A stretch of DNA of 64,000 bases from a virus, in the IMG/VR virus record IMGVR_UViG_3300047554_000255, positions 47,221-111,220 of that record; one strand, written 5' to 3'. This document shows, in pieces, positions 8,401-17,382 of the stretch. The first letter of the stretch is position 1. Every line of letters starts with the position of its first letter. Under the pieces are notes generated by a model that saw nothing but the letters and a program-made list of their open reading frames with translations, made no database searches and was not told the origin of the DNA. A program made the position numbers and the translations under genes.

Positions 8401-11076
8401 CTTCATACGATTAGCTAAAGCAACAATACTTGTTGGATCTGCTAGGAAGTTATAAGCATTAAGATGTTCTTCAGAGTCATTGTTTAACTGGATGTACTCT
8501 AATAGATCTTCGTAAGTCTCATCAATATCTGTATTAGATAAAAGAGCAGTGTTTAAACCAGCTTCTTCAGTCTTATAGTTAATGAATCTCTTGTAAGCAT
8601 CTTTTGCATAACGTTGCTCACGCTTAGACATGTTAGTCTCATCGCGATTAGATAACTTCTCCCATGAGTCTAACCACTTTGCAATAGCTTGTAGTTGACG
8701 CTCTTTATACTTAAGAGTTTGTGCCTCTTCAGGAGTACGCTTCTTTACTTGTTTAAGGTTGTCTATCTCCTTTATAAGAAGATCCATCTCACCAAGCATC
8801 TTAGCTTGAGAACCTAATACTTTATATGCAGCAGAAGCGGCTCCTCCAAGGTTAGGATTAGCAGCAGCTCTTGTGTATAAGTTATTTGCTCTTTCAATAG
8901 CAGACTTTGCTTTGAATGAGTTTGTTGCAAGCATCTCAATATAATCATCAAGAACACTCTTTAACATCTGAGCATCTTTCTGACCTTGACTACCTTCAGC
9001 GTATAAATCTGGTTGGATTAAATCGCCATACTTTTCGTTTAACGTTTCCCATGTTTTGTTAAACGTTTCAACATCATCAGCAATCTTGTTAAAGTATTCC
9101 TTAACAGACTTAGCACTATCAACTGTTGGATCTAAGCCGTATGCTTCTTTTGCATCCTCAACACTAAATGATTCTCCTTGACCTCTAATAGTATCAATCA
9201 AAGCAGAAACCATACCTGCTTTCTTTGCAGCTGAAACAGCTTTTGCAAATGCAGTATCTCTTGAGTTGTAGTAAGTATACTTATCTTTATTACCAACAGC
9301 TTCCTGCATTGTAGCAGCAGCCTTATTTTGAACCTTAAAGTTTGCTATCTCATCTTTTAATACAGCATAAGGATTCTTGTAGAACTCGTTTATCGCAGCA
9401 ACAGTAGCAGCCTTATCTTTCTTTATCTCTTCTCTCTGCTTATCAGTGGTCATCATACGTTCTTGTACTTTGCCCATTGTAAAGTTGATTGGAGATAATA
9501 ATCGACCAGTAACAGCACCCATCAAGAATGTCTTCATTCCTTGAGTATCTGCTAATGGATTCTGAACACTACTCATGATAGCATCAGTCTTACCAGAGTA
9601 TCCTTTCTTACCATGATATAAGTCATAGTAATAATCCTGAAGACCCTTGTTAGAACCTTCTTGGAATAACTCTTGTAAACCTTCTGATGTCTCCCACTTG
9701 AATAAGTTCTTTCCAAGAAACTTACTTACTTGCCATGCTGCTTCCTTTTTACCAAAGTCAGTAGCAATCTCTTTTGCTGCACCAAGAGCTCCTAATGAAC
9801 CAACTTGATATACTTTAGTCAGTTCTTTATCAGCAACCTTACCTGATACCTTTAATACGTCATCAGCATATTGTCCAACATTCTTGAATAATCTACGCTC
9901 AGCATTAAAGTGACCAAGCATGTTATCAAACTGGAATCTATTAAGAGCAAATAGCATACCAAAGTTAACGTTGAAGTTATCTGAGGATGCATCTTTTGAT
10001 ACTCTATCAATACGCTCTAAATCTTCACCAACTGGTAACTCACCTGTTCTTTCAAGATGCTGTTCTGTTAAACGATCTTTAAGTTCTTTGTATGTACCAG
10101 CTGCTTCAAAAATGGCTTCTGAGCGAGCCATGTTAGCTTCACTTAACGTTCTTCTAAACCCACCAAAGGTTAACGCTGCAATCTGAGCAGCACCTGCACC
10201 ATTCTTACCAGCAACAACTGCTTTCTCAATAGCGTTTGTAGTAGATCCAATAGGATTAAACTTCTGGAAACCTTTCCATATAGTCTTTGCTAATCCTTCT
10301 TGTTTATAAATATCTCCAAGTGATTTGTTTAATCTTGCAAACTCTTCAACGTCTTGAAGCTTATCAACCCCTTTCATGAATCGCATTCCAAGCTTTGTAG
10401 CTGAGAATAAACTAGATGCACCAAAGGTTAATAACTCTTCTGATAAAGCTTGAGCAATCGCACCAACTGCAAAACCTGAGTTCTGAACAAGATCACCAAA
10501 GAATTGCTTGTTAAACACAGACTTCTCTGAATCAGCACTTCTAAAGATAGCGTACTTATTCATTACATCTTCTTGCATCTTTGCCATCTGATACATCTCT
10601 GTTTCATCTGGTTGTAGCTTTGATGCATCAAAAGAAGTCATTGCATCAGCAAGTCTTCCCCAACCTTTCCATCCTTCAAGGAATGTATTAGAAGCTAGAC
10701 GACCTGCACCTGCAAAAGCATTACCCATTGTATCACCCCAAGTTTGTCTTGACGCATACAACTCTTCATTATTTCTTCTAGGATCAAAACCGAGCTCAGC
10801 AGAGTATGATGAGTTAGTATATCTATCTAACTGTGTCTGCTCAGGATTAAAGTTTATTGGCTGCATTTGAGTGGACAAAGAAGGTCCACCTGCCAATGCT
10901 CCTGATAAAAAAGAAGCCGTAGGATCAGCAGTAGATGAGCTAACTAGTTGTTGTGCTTGTTCTTGACCACGTTGCTCAAAAGGATCGATAAAATCTAACA
11001 GCTTTGGCTCTAAGTCTGGTGTTTTAATATCAGGACCTCCAAGGCTATTATTGAGCGAGTTTAATATAGACTCCAT
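5407..11076 (-). CDS. 1889-aa putative internal (cargo/ejection) virion protein
   Basis: This long protein has no catalytic motif I recognise. The N-terminal 150 residues (NNEELYASRQTWGDTMGNAF region) and the following helical part, with hydrophobic stretches such as FAVGAIAQALSEELLTFGAS near residues 200-220, resemble large uncharacterised proteins encoded next to the polymerase in crAss-like phages. Residues of about 930-1120 form an acidic, Pro/Glu/Val-rich linker. A mainly beta-rich portion follows, then a charged coiled C-terminus ending in KKCN. It sits between a 1010-aa protein, three bases upstream, and the polymerase-like gene, whose ATG begins one base after this stop, so the three are probably translated together. 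I infer an internal protein ejected with the genome; a polymerase partner subunit is another option. Function is not established. Confidence 0.6.
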   Translation of the reverse strand: MESILNSLNNSLGGPDIKTPDLEPKLLDFIDPFEQRGQEQAQQLVSSSTADPTASFLSGALAGGPSLSTQMQPINFNPEQTQLDRYTNSSYSAELGFDPRRNNEELYASRQTWGDTMGNAFAGAGRLASNTFLEGWKGWGRLADAMTSFDASKLQPDETEMYQMAKMQEDVMNKYAIFRSADSEKSVFNKQFFGDLVQNSGFAVGAIAQALSEELLTFGASSLFSATKLGMRFMKGVDKLQDVEEFARLNKSLGDIYKQEGLAKTIWKGFQKFNPIGSTTNAIEKAVVAGKNGAGAAQIAALTFGGFRRTLSEANMARSEAIFEAAGTYKELKDRLTEQHLERTGELPVGEDLERIDRVSKDASSDNFNVNFGMLFALNRFQFDNMLGHFNAERRLFKNVGQYADDVLKVSGKVADKELTKVYQVGSLGALGAAKEIATDFGKKEAAWQVSKFLGKNLFKWETSEGLQELFQEGSNKGLQDYYYDLYHGKKGYSGKTDAIMSSVQNPLADTQGMKTFLMGAVTGRLLSPINFTMGKVQERMMTTDKQREEIKKDKAATVAAINEFYKNPYAVLKDEIANFKVQNKAAATMQEAVGNKDKYTYYNSRDTAFAKAVSAAKKAGMVSALIDTIRGQGESFSVEDAKEAYGLDPTVDSAKSVKEYFNKIADDVETFNKTWETLNEKYGDLIQPDLYAEGSQGQKDAQMLKSVLDDYIEMLATNSFKAKSAIERANNLYTRAAANPNLGGAASAAYKVLGSQAKMLGEMDLLIKEIDNLKQVKKRTPEEAQTLKYKERQLQAIAKWLDSWEKLSNRDETNMSKREQRYAKDAYKRFINYKTEEAGLNTALLSNTDIDETYEDLLEYIQLNNDSEEHLNAYNFLADPTSIVALANRMKAAKKVVQEQLAKEAKDEATKSFTDALTGAVAPEDGENVTDADTSDLTEDVEDAANAPEGGTINVEALLADLKEGYIQVIKSQLEISEEGMGVMNPAAFVGFSTKGREILLNYGVNNKDIAFNIAHPSKENYTDVEFTYTGAKSSNNIPTEVAEPTEVEPTLEVSTEDQPVPVTPEEAVQVEQPPVVAEAPTETPVVVDEEQLDPEQEEYEANPNNSLEVNGVKFVLGNYIVPTDGSEIVVKIVSVGKDRVWVQHGNESEYELTDKQLADFLTNNAITVSSNPKAKTMVTPVATVTEAQKKEVQKAKEAQEEDVDLDALEYTTDNVDIDYVDGTNPDTSVEEDSRTPINSGSKINNASDNFVVYTDKKGVRRLKRTDGNESYPLILGTSRIQEGTPLMFEIDSNIADFDDYDYVQQTGITKRKKEDFFDADGKIKQEAIDDFPVAIYTMHNGKKIKLGYLPTVKFVTARYSDSGVLAHTKERIVTPDGTVIDNLAIQRQAILDHRKALFNGFNKDKATVFTSTVIAKSVGVLRTDGSKKPLKQALSKNTQVAIIKQGKVHVTDKYSESNLYVPNIITDGKANGWPVAIIPTPTGKRLASLVTVPVLKDGHIDFILGSWRAFHNYNVDVAAGKNGKDSDLAIIQAVYKAYGIEFIDGETADFARLSKYVNDYITHTSSKAYNPISQGKVHFNITPKGYLSIWQVNTGDKKKDSLIIGNLDEISEEKINKFYDIAANLRYSIRFGTEQSAGIGNDKLMTDLTINPDTGALEQSQPMTYNEYMLQTLETTLEEGRPYDEANTDADELVHFSNPVVVFGNIDSETPSSGTKPEVAPKAPAPIAPTLSTSDAISKLKEKQAKELELVRKPVLNGNEIIDDTDGSTIDEYDTAEEAINALPEQVKYYEEKAKEIDARYTMLIAEEEAKVNDSAYINVTDTSKSQAPLSQEEALAKFMDMDFGQQFGTNQTVNKDLIKGNDDELKSIATTTKKLENENKLNKKCN

Positions 11077-11079
11077 CTA

Positions 11080-14000
11080 TTACTGGTTATTTAATAAATC
11101 TCCTAATGTAACATTACTTTGTTGCTTTGGTGCAGCAGCAATTCTAAAATCTCTTAACCGCTTGTAGTTTTCTATTTTTTGCTTTTGAATATACTGATAC
11201 AACTCTTCAGGAGCCATTTGAGCATATGATATGTTTTGCCAACTACCCTCAACAAACTCATTCTCCCCAGCAATAATTGTTTTACCATCTGGACCAACTT
11301 CCTGTCTTAAGTTTTTTTGATCTATCTTAATCATTACACCATCTCCAGTTGAGTTTTGTTTAAGGATGTATTTAAAACCACCTACTTCATCCATTTGATT
11401 GCTCTTTAGAATCTCACCTTGAGTAAGAACCTTTGAGATATAACCAGCTTCTTGAACAGATGGTGCATTCTTTAACTTAATACCATTAGCAAGGTTTACT
11501 TCAATACCTAAGCGACCAATAGCAGCAATCGACTTTTCATCTAATATACCACTACCTGACTTACTCTCTTCTTTTAAAAGCTCTTGCTTATACCCAATGA
11601 TTACAGAAGGATTACCGTTTTTACCTATTGTTGTATAATCAACACGACCTAATGCATTACCACCATCTCTTGCTGTTGTATTAAAGAAGGTGATAACTTT
11701 TTCTCTATCAGCACCAAGTTGTACTAAAGCATCAATGTTAGCAACACCGCCATTACCATCAGCTTGTTCAAAGTTACTACCAGCTAAAGCTTCAGTAACT
11801 AATAACTGACCCTTATCTAAAGTATCACGCTTACCATCTGATGTATAAGTAGTAACCATACCTACTTTACCTAATCTATCAATATAGTATTTAGCGTTCG
11901 GTACAATCTCAGACTGAACAGATTTATACAAGGGAGCTAGTTTTGCAAAGTCATAATCATCTTTAAACTTTGAAATATAACCGCTAACATTATACTCCTC
12001 ACCAGTACTTTTTGATACTACATACTGTCTTCCAGAATGATAGTTTCCTGCTTTATCAGACCATGGTATATCATATTTAACAACACCATCACCTGAATAT
12101 AGCATAGATACTAGATCTTTAGTTGATATCTCCTTAGAACTAATACTATATTTTTTACTTGCAATAGATGTAAGTGTGGAAGGATCTAATACTTTATAAT
12201 TACCAGGAGTTCCTGTTCTAATAGGAGCATACTTATCATTAGCAAGAGCCTTATTAACTAAATCTTTTTGCTCTTTACTCTGTAAGCCCCATTCATTTAT
12301 AGCATCTCTTGATTGCTCTAACTCATTATATATATCTAACTCGTTATCAGTAGCTTTACCACTCTTGTACTTCTCACTATACTTATTATACATCCAAGAT
12401 GTAATTGCATTAACTACACGAGTTGGTCCAGAAGCATAGTCATACTTAGCATCAGCAGGTATAATACCTTTTTCTTTTAGCTTTGTAAAAACCTCATCTT
12501 TGTATTTAGTTTTTGCAGAAGCAGGAGTAACACCATCAGCTGCACGTAATGACTTAACAAAATCAGTAGGTAATATACCTTGTAAATCTGCGTCTTTCTC
12601 TATAGCACTAAAGATACTGTTATATGCTGAGTAACGCTGCTTTGTAACATTATCAACATATACTTCATAAGCATTAGCTTTTGTGATCTGAGCTTGAGTA
12701 TTGATACCAGTAACCATTGGTGTATCAAACTGAGTCTTTCCTTTTCCTTCTGGAGTAGTATCTTGACCGTTTAATGTAGCATTATTACTACCACCTCCAA
12801 AACTAATCTGTGGACTACCATCAGGACCAACACCAAGAATAGCTTTACCTGTCCCACTAAAAGGATATTCTCCTCTTGCAACAGCTTTTGTAAACTCAAA
12901 CTGTGCTTTCTTAAGATCAAGATCTTCAAGCTTTACTCTTAAATCATCAGTTGCAAAAAAAGCATCGTTCTTCTTAACATCTTGTTTAATATTAGAAGCT
13001 AATGCATTTGCTATATCGTTAATCTTCTTCATCTTACCATACTGGGTAAAATAAACAGGACCGTTTGCTGTAACACCTCTAAGATTAGAATCGTAGTTTT
13101 TATCAATATCTGTTAAACGTTCATCATAATCTGAGATCTGTTTGCCATATTGTTTTTTAGCTTCTTCTAGTTCCCTATACTTCTGCATTAAAGCTGCAGA
13201 GTTATTCGGAGTTACTTTAGTTTTCTTAAGCTCTTCTAACTGTGAATCAATACCAGCAATGTTTGCGGTAAGTTCTACTTTACCACTCTCATAAGTCTTT
13301 CTTGTATCTGCAAGATAATCTTTACCGATCATCTGTTTTGCTTCTATCTCAGATACTCCAAACTGATTCATCTTCTCTTTTACAGAACGCTCATGAGCAA
13401 CTGTCATCTCCATTCGTAGATAGTCATCATACTCTGGCTTCCAGTTAGCTTGCATAAAGTTCTTGTAAGATTGTAATGACTTAACACCATTTGTTGTGGT
13501 TACAATCTGTGGACCAGATGCATCAACTGTTTGTATTTCAAATCCATACTCCTTACGTAGTTTTTCCATATCCCCAGCAATATTCTGAGCTCTAATAAAA
13601 CGACGCTGTTGTACTTTTGCAAAGTCTTCTTCAGTTCTATTTGCTGTACGTAAAGGATCTAAACCGTTCTGAATATACTGAATAGCAGTATCACTATACG
13701 TAGCTCTAATCTTTTCGTCTGTTGAATCTCTTGCAGCAAATGCTTTACTTATTTCAGACTGAGCTTGTTTAGTATAAGCCATGTCTTTTAACATAAACTT
13801 ATCTTGCCAGAATGGAGCAAATACAGACTGAGCCTCATCAACGTTTCTACCTTCAGATAAATCCATACTAGATATATCTTTAAGACGTTGCTGTGCTTGC
13901 TGTAAGTATTGAGTTCTTAAGACTTCGTTATTCTGATTAGTTAATGGAGCATTGACAATAGAATCGTTTGCAGCTTTTATTTGATTAAAGCCTTGCTCAT

Positions 14001-14112
14001 ACATAGCTGACCTCCGTTGTAACAACGTGCCTATTGCTCCAAAGTCTGGAGTAAATAAAGGAAGAGGAGCTATTGCGTTATTCCCTGAAGGATATGGATT
14101 TACTGATGCCAT
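11080..14112 (-). CDS. 1010-aa putative internal virion protein
   Basis: The N-terminal 150 residues are rich in Gln and Asn and look helical, with a stretch containing SMDLSEGRNVDEAQSVFAPF followed by a region on Asp, Lys and Thr that I recognise from large virion proteins of Bacteroidota phages. The middle (about residues 290-430) contains predicted coiled coil. The rest is mixed alpha/beta without recognised enzyme motifs. The ATG at 14112 lies only two bases downstream of a promoter-like motif, so its mRNA may have almost no leader. The stop is three bases before the next ATG at 11076. Context suggests a cargo or tail-internal protein; no direct functional evidence is present. Confidence 0.6.
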   Translation of the reverse strand: MASVNPYPSGNNAIAPLPLFTPDFGAIGTLLQRRSAMYEQGFNQIKAANDSIVNAPLTNQNNEVLRTQYLQQAQQRLKDISSMDLSEGRNVDEAQSVFAPFWQDKFMLKDMAYTKQAQSEISKAFAARDSTDEKIRATYSDTAIQYIQNGLDPLRTANRTEEDFAKVQQRRFIRAQNIAGDMEKLRKEYGFEIQTVDASGPQIVTTTNGVKSLQSYKNFMQANWKPEYDDYLRMEMTVAHERSVKEKMNQFGVSEIEAKQMIGKDYLADTRKTYESGKVELTANIAGIDSQLEELKKTKVTPNNSAALMQKYRELEEAKKQYGKQISDYDERLTDIDKNYDSNLRGVTANGPVYFTQYGKMKKINDIANALASNIKQDVKKNDAFFATDDLRVKLEDLDLKKAQFEFTKAVARGEYPFSGTGKAILGVGPDGSPQISFGGGSNNATLNGQDTTPEGKGKTQFDTPMVTGINTQAQITKANAYEVYVDNVTKQRYSAYNSIFSAIEKDADLQGILPTDFVKSLRAADGVTPASAKTKYKDEVFTKLKEKGIIPADAKYDYASGPTRVVNAITSWMYNKYSEKYKSGKATDNELDIYNELEQSRDAINEWGLQSKEQKDLVNKALANDKYAPIRTGTPGNYKVLDPSTLTSIASKKYSISSKEISTKDLVSMLYSGDGVVKYDIPWSDKAGNYHSGRQYVVSKSTGEEYNVSGYISKFKDDYDFAKLAPLYKSVQSEIVPNAKYYIDRLGKVGMVTTYTSDGKRDTLDKGQLLVTEALAGSNFEQADGNGGVANIDALVQLGADREKVITFFNTTARDGGNALGRVDYTTIGKNGNPSVIIGYKQELLKEESKSGSGILDEKSIAAIGRLGIEVNLANGIKLKNAPSVQEAGYISKVLTQGEILKSNQMDEVGGFKYILKQNSTGDGVMIKIDQKNLRQEVGPDGKTIIAGENEFVEGSWQNISYAQMAPEELYQYIQKQKIENYKRLRDFRIAAAPKQQSNVTLGDLLNNQ

Positions 14113-14113
14113 A

Positions 14114-14130
14114 GTACATTAATAATATAC
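14114..14130 (-). promoter_or_regulatory. Promoter-like motif, nearly abutting its gene
   Basis: The minus strand reads GTATATTATTAATGTAC and is followed after one base by the ATG of the 1010-aa gene. It matches the motif found before at least six other genes here. A start site about 7 bases past the TATTAT core would give a leaderless or nearly leaderless transcript. Confidence 0.5.
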
Positions 14131-14157
14131 ACAAAAATATGTTAAGTTTAAACTTAA
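14131..14157 (-). terminator. Candidate weak terminator (perfect palindrome plus T-run)
   Basis: The 16-base palindrome TTAAGTTTAAACTTAA at 14142-14157 follows the stop of the 1048-aa gene. On the minus strand it is followed by ACATATTTTTGTG. The stem is A/T-only, so it may be inefficient and allow read-through into the next gene. Confidence 0.4.
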
Positions 14158-14168
14158 ACTTATTGGGT

Positions 14169-17100
14169 TTAACGTTGCCCGAACATTGCTAAGAATGGAT
14201 TAACAGCACCCATCATACTTGCTACTTGCTTGTCTGGATACCCATCGTAGTTACTATCTGTTGTAGTTCTAGTTGATTTACCAGATAACTGTGATTCTGC
14301 CCACTTCTCAGCCATTGCTTGAGGCATACCTAATGTTTTAGTTGCATAAGCTAACAAATCAGGATATGTATTCATACCTGCAGCAGAACTACCAGTTGTT
14401 GAGTTAAAAGGATTCTTACCACCTTTAAATGTAGATCTACCAGTAATAGGATCCATTGCAAAGTATGGATTAGATCTATTAACCATATCAAGCATAGCTC
14501 TATTCATAAATGCATTCTGATATGCAGCTAATGTTTGCTTATCAGCAGCATCTCTCATTGAGAAGTTCTCTAAGTTATACTTATTAACCATCTCACCTAA
14601 CATATTAGCAGCTTGTGCTCTTTGTGCTAAGTTTTGATTCTCAAGGGCAGTGTTTGTAGCATTAACTTGATTAGCAATACCAACGTTCTGCATGTTTGTT
14701 GCAGCACCAATATTTGATATAGCTTCTAGTTGCTTACCTGCTATTTGACTAGCTCCTGCAAGATTAGCTTGTGGTCTACCAAATGTACGTAAGCCTTGGT
14801 TCTGCATGTTTGCTTGTTCAGCAACTGCAGCATACTGTCTTGTAGGATCAGCAAATGCAGCTTCTTGTTTTACATAATCAGGAGCTTGAACAAACGGAGT
14901 CATTGTTGGAACACCAGCTCTTGTAAATAAAGATTGTAGCATTGCTAACTTATCTGGTGTCATATAAGAAAATCTATCAGCAGATTGCTTTTTAGCTACT
15001 TGTTTTACTGAAGCTTGCTTAGCTGCTACTGGTGCTGTTTCTTCAGGTCCCATTTGAGCTTCGTCATCACCTGTCCAATAAGATACAGGTTTTGTTTGTC
15101 CAATAACTGGTTGTTGAATATTAACTGGAAGACCTGGCTTCTTTAAAGGAAGCTTATTATAAGGAGTTAATGAAGGAGTACTATACGTTAACTCACCAAA
15201 CTTATCATCTGTAGCAAGAGGAGAAAGACCCGCTGCTATCAACTGTGGATTAACATACTCTTGGAAAGCTCTTGTAGCACCAGGTATTCTTGGATCCCAT
15301 GTTGGAGCGTTTTGGAAGAACTCTGGGAATCTTTGCTTAAAGTCTGCTTGATGTGCAGCATCCCACCAGTTCTCTTCTCCGTATACACCAGCTTTAGTTT
15401 TTGATTGCATTACAGGAACTGATCCTGGAGTACGTGCGTTCAACGGCATGCCAACATTATAGTTTGGCATCAATGAACTAAGAGTAGCTTGATCTTGTGG
15501 AGAATAAACTGGAACTCTCTGTACTTGACCTGCTGTTTGATATTCAACAAGACCACCATCTTCTTTTGCAAAGTTTCTAGCAAAGTTAGCTTTCTTAACC
15601 ATCTCTGGTGAATACTCATCTTTATTTGCTAAGATGTGTGCAGCAGCTTCTTGAGTGCTCATACCCATGCGTGTAGCTTGAGCTTTGAATGTACCTTTCT
15701 TTGATGGATCTAAATGAATACCACCATAAGCCATATTAGATGTAATCTTTTCTTGAACGTAATCTGGTAAAGCTTTGAAGCCTGGATTATTAATACCACC
15801 TTCTTGATACCATGCATTACCTGAGAATGTTGAACCACCACGCTTTTGATACTCCATAGCTTCAGGTGATTGTTCCATACCTTGCGGTTCTTGCATTCCT
15901 TGTAACTGTTCTGCAATCTCTGGAGGTAAAGCCATCATAGCAGCTTGAGGGATACCTTGAGGGAACCCTTTCTTTGCTTCTTGAGCTAACGCTAACTGGG
16001 CAAGCTTTAACTTGTTGTTGTTCATCATCATCTCAGCAGTACGTTTCTGATACTGATCTGCATTTGGATCTGCTAAGATAGCTTTATATTTGTTTATTTC
16101 ATACTGTTTAGCTAAATCAGCAGGAGTATATCCTTTGCTTGAACCAACAGATTTACCAAACTGAGCTAAAGCTTGACCTTTTAACTTCATGCTTTTTGTA
16201 TCAGAATAGATAAATGTACCTGGTTGTAAGTTTAATGGAGTACCACCTTGCGAGTGACGCTTACCGCCAATCTTTGAGTGTTCCATCTCACCATCGTTAT
16301 CTAAGTCACCATACGCAGTTTCACCACGTTCAGCTTCTAAGTTTGCCATATCTCTTGGTACAGCTTGTAAGGTATCTTTAACAACATATGGATCTGGTTG
16401 ACCCATCTCATTATCAATAACACGAGAACCAAGATCTAAACCAAGACCAGATTGTCCACCGTAAGCCATCATCTCACCGCCTTCTTCTCTACCAAAGATA
16501 TTCTGTGGCATATAGAAAGGACGCTTTGAATCCCAACCATCACCCATCTGATCACCAGGTATTCTGTTACGAGTCCAGTTTGGCATATTAGTAACTACAG
16601 GTGTTTGCTTCTTACCTTTTTTTGCAGGTAAGTTTGGATAAAATACAGGACCTTGGATTATTGATTCCCAAACAGATGGAGCATCATCCCAACCATCTCC
16701 ATAGTTTGCAGCACCAACAAAAGGTTGTGGGATATATCTAATACCGCTTGCAGGAAGTGGTCCTTGATCTTCCCAAGAATTATCAGGTGCTGCTGGTAAC
16801 GTAGAACGTTTGCTTTTTTTGACTGGTGCTTTACCCCAGCTATCATCATTATTAGTAGCAGGTGCAATATTACCAGGAGCTCCAAAAGGTTGAGGTATAT
16901 ATCTCATACCACTAGCAGGAGAAGGCATTGGTGTATTCCAAGAAGGATCTGTTGCTGTTGGCAAGCCAGATCTTTTATTTTTGGATTGAGGAGCTGCTTG
17001 TTCTTTTAATAAAGAAGATAAGTCTTTTTGATTTTTAAGCATCTCAAGCATCTGAAGATTTTGCTCTGCCGTACCCTTATAGTTTTTAATCCCAAGGTTC

Positions 17101-17315
17101 TGAGCTATCTTCTTGCGAGATTGGTAGTCAGCATTAGCTGCTTGACCATGAGCCGCTAAATAGTCATACACCGAAGGATTAGCTATTGCTTTTGGATATG
17201 CAGATTCAATACCTGCTGCTTGAGCCAATAGCTCTTCTTGAGTAAACATCGGCTGACCACCAGCTTGATACTGACGTGGCTGATTAAGCGTAACTCTTAC
17301 TTTATACTTCTTCAT
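14169..17315 (-). CDS. 1048-aa GG-motif structural protein
   Basis: No enzyme domain is recognised. Two Pro-rich repeats of about 55 residues (around 113-160 and 167-214) share SG-[MI]-RYIPQPF. Around residues 335-380 lies an acidic DLDNDGEME segment followed by GGKRHSQGGTPLNLQPG, a module I have seen in large phage structural proteins. Residues near 500-530 contain NNPGFKALPDYVQEKI followed by a GG, which is repeated almost verbatim in the next upstream protein. Short aromatic-x-GG-Gln motifs (YQAGGQ, MAYGGQ, YQTAGQ) are scattered through the chain. The C-terminal part is Ala/Gln/Asn-rich and probably helical. It lies between the wall-hydrolase protein and the putative cargo genes, so a tail or internal virion component is likely. 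Starts at 17315, downstream of a promoter-like motif. Confidence 0.6.
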   Translation of the reverse strand: MKKYKVRVTLNQPRQYQAGGQPMFTQEELLAQAAGIESAYPKAIANPSVYDYLAAHGQAANADYQSRKKIAQNLGIKNYKGTAEQNLQMLEMLKNQKDLSSLLKEQAAPQSKNKRSGLPTATDPSWNTPMPSPASGMRYIPQPFGAPGNIAPATNNDDSWGKAPVKKSKRSTLPAAPDNSWEDQGPLPASGIRYIPQPFVGAANYGDGWDDAPSVWESIIQGPVFYPNLPAKKGKKQTPVVTNMPNWTRNRIPGDQMGDGWDSKRPFYMPQNIFGREEGGEMMAYGGQSGLGLDLGSRVIDNEMGQPDPYVVKDTLQAVPRDMANLEAERGETAYGDLDNDGEMEHSKIGGKRHSQGGTPLNLQPGTFIYSDTKSMKLKGQALAQFGKSVGSSKGYTPADLAKQYEINKYKAILADPNADQYQKRTAEMMMNNNKLKLAQLALAQEAKKGFPQGIPQAAMMALPPEIAEQLQGMQEPQGMEQSPEAMEYQKRGGSTFSGNAWYQEGGINNPGFKALPDYVQEKITSNMAYGGIHLDPSKKGTFKAQATRMGMSTQEAAAHILANKDEYSPEMVKKANFARNFAKEDGGLVEYQTAGQVQRVPVYSPQDQATLSSLMPNYNVGMPLNARTPGSVPVMQSKTKAGVYGEENWWDAAHQADFKQRFPEFFQNAPTWDPRIPGATRAFQEYVNPQLIAAGLSPLATDDKFGELTYSTPSLTPYNKLPLKKPGLPVNIQQPVIGQTKPVSYWTGDDEAQMGPEETAPVAAKQASVKQVAKKQSADRFSYMTPDKLAMLQSLFTRAGVPTMTPFVQAPDYVKQEAAFADPTRQYAAVAEQANMQNQGLRTFGRPQANLAGASQIAGKQLEAISNIGAATNMQNVGIANQVNATNTALENQNLAQRAQAANMLGEMVNKYNLENFSMRDAADKQTLAAYQNAFMNRAMLDMVNRSNPYFAMDPITGRSTFKGGKNPFNSTTGSSAAGMNTYPDLLAYATKTLGMPQAMAEKWAESQLSGKSTRTTTDSNYDGYPDKQVASMMGAVNPFLAMFGQR

Positions 17316-17327
17316 AATAATATAGTA

Positions 17328-17344
17328 TCTACTCTATAATTTAC
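17328..17344 (-). promoter_or_regulatory. Promoter-like motif
   Basis: The minus strand reads GTAAATTATAGAGTAGA, 13 bases before the start of the 1048-aa gene. It differs at few positions from the motifs at 27721-27736 and 33485-33502. Confidence 0.5.
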
Positions 17345-17345
17345 T

Positions 17346-17374
17346 AAAATATTGCTAGTTTAACAAGCTAAACT
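17346..17374 (-). terminator. Candidate weak terminator
   Basis: The minus strand carries AGTTTA-GCTTGT-TAAACT at 17357-17374 after the stop of the 1183-aa gene, then AGCAATATTTTAG. The sequence from the stop (TAAACCC...AAGTTTA) is similar to that after the next gene, near 14168, so the pair looks like a duplicated 3' end. Confidence 0.35.
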
Positions 17375-17382
17375 TCAAGGGT

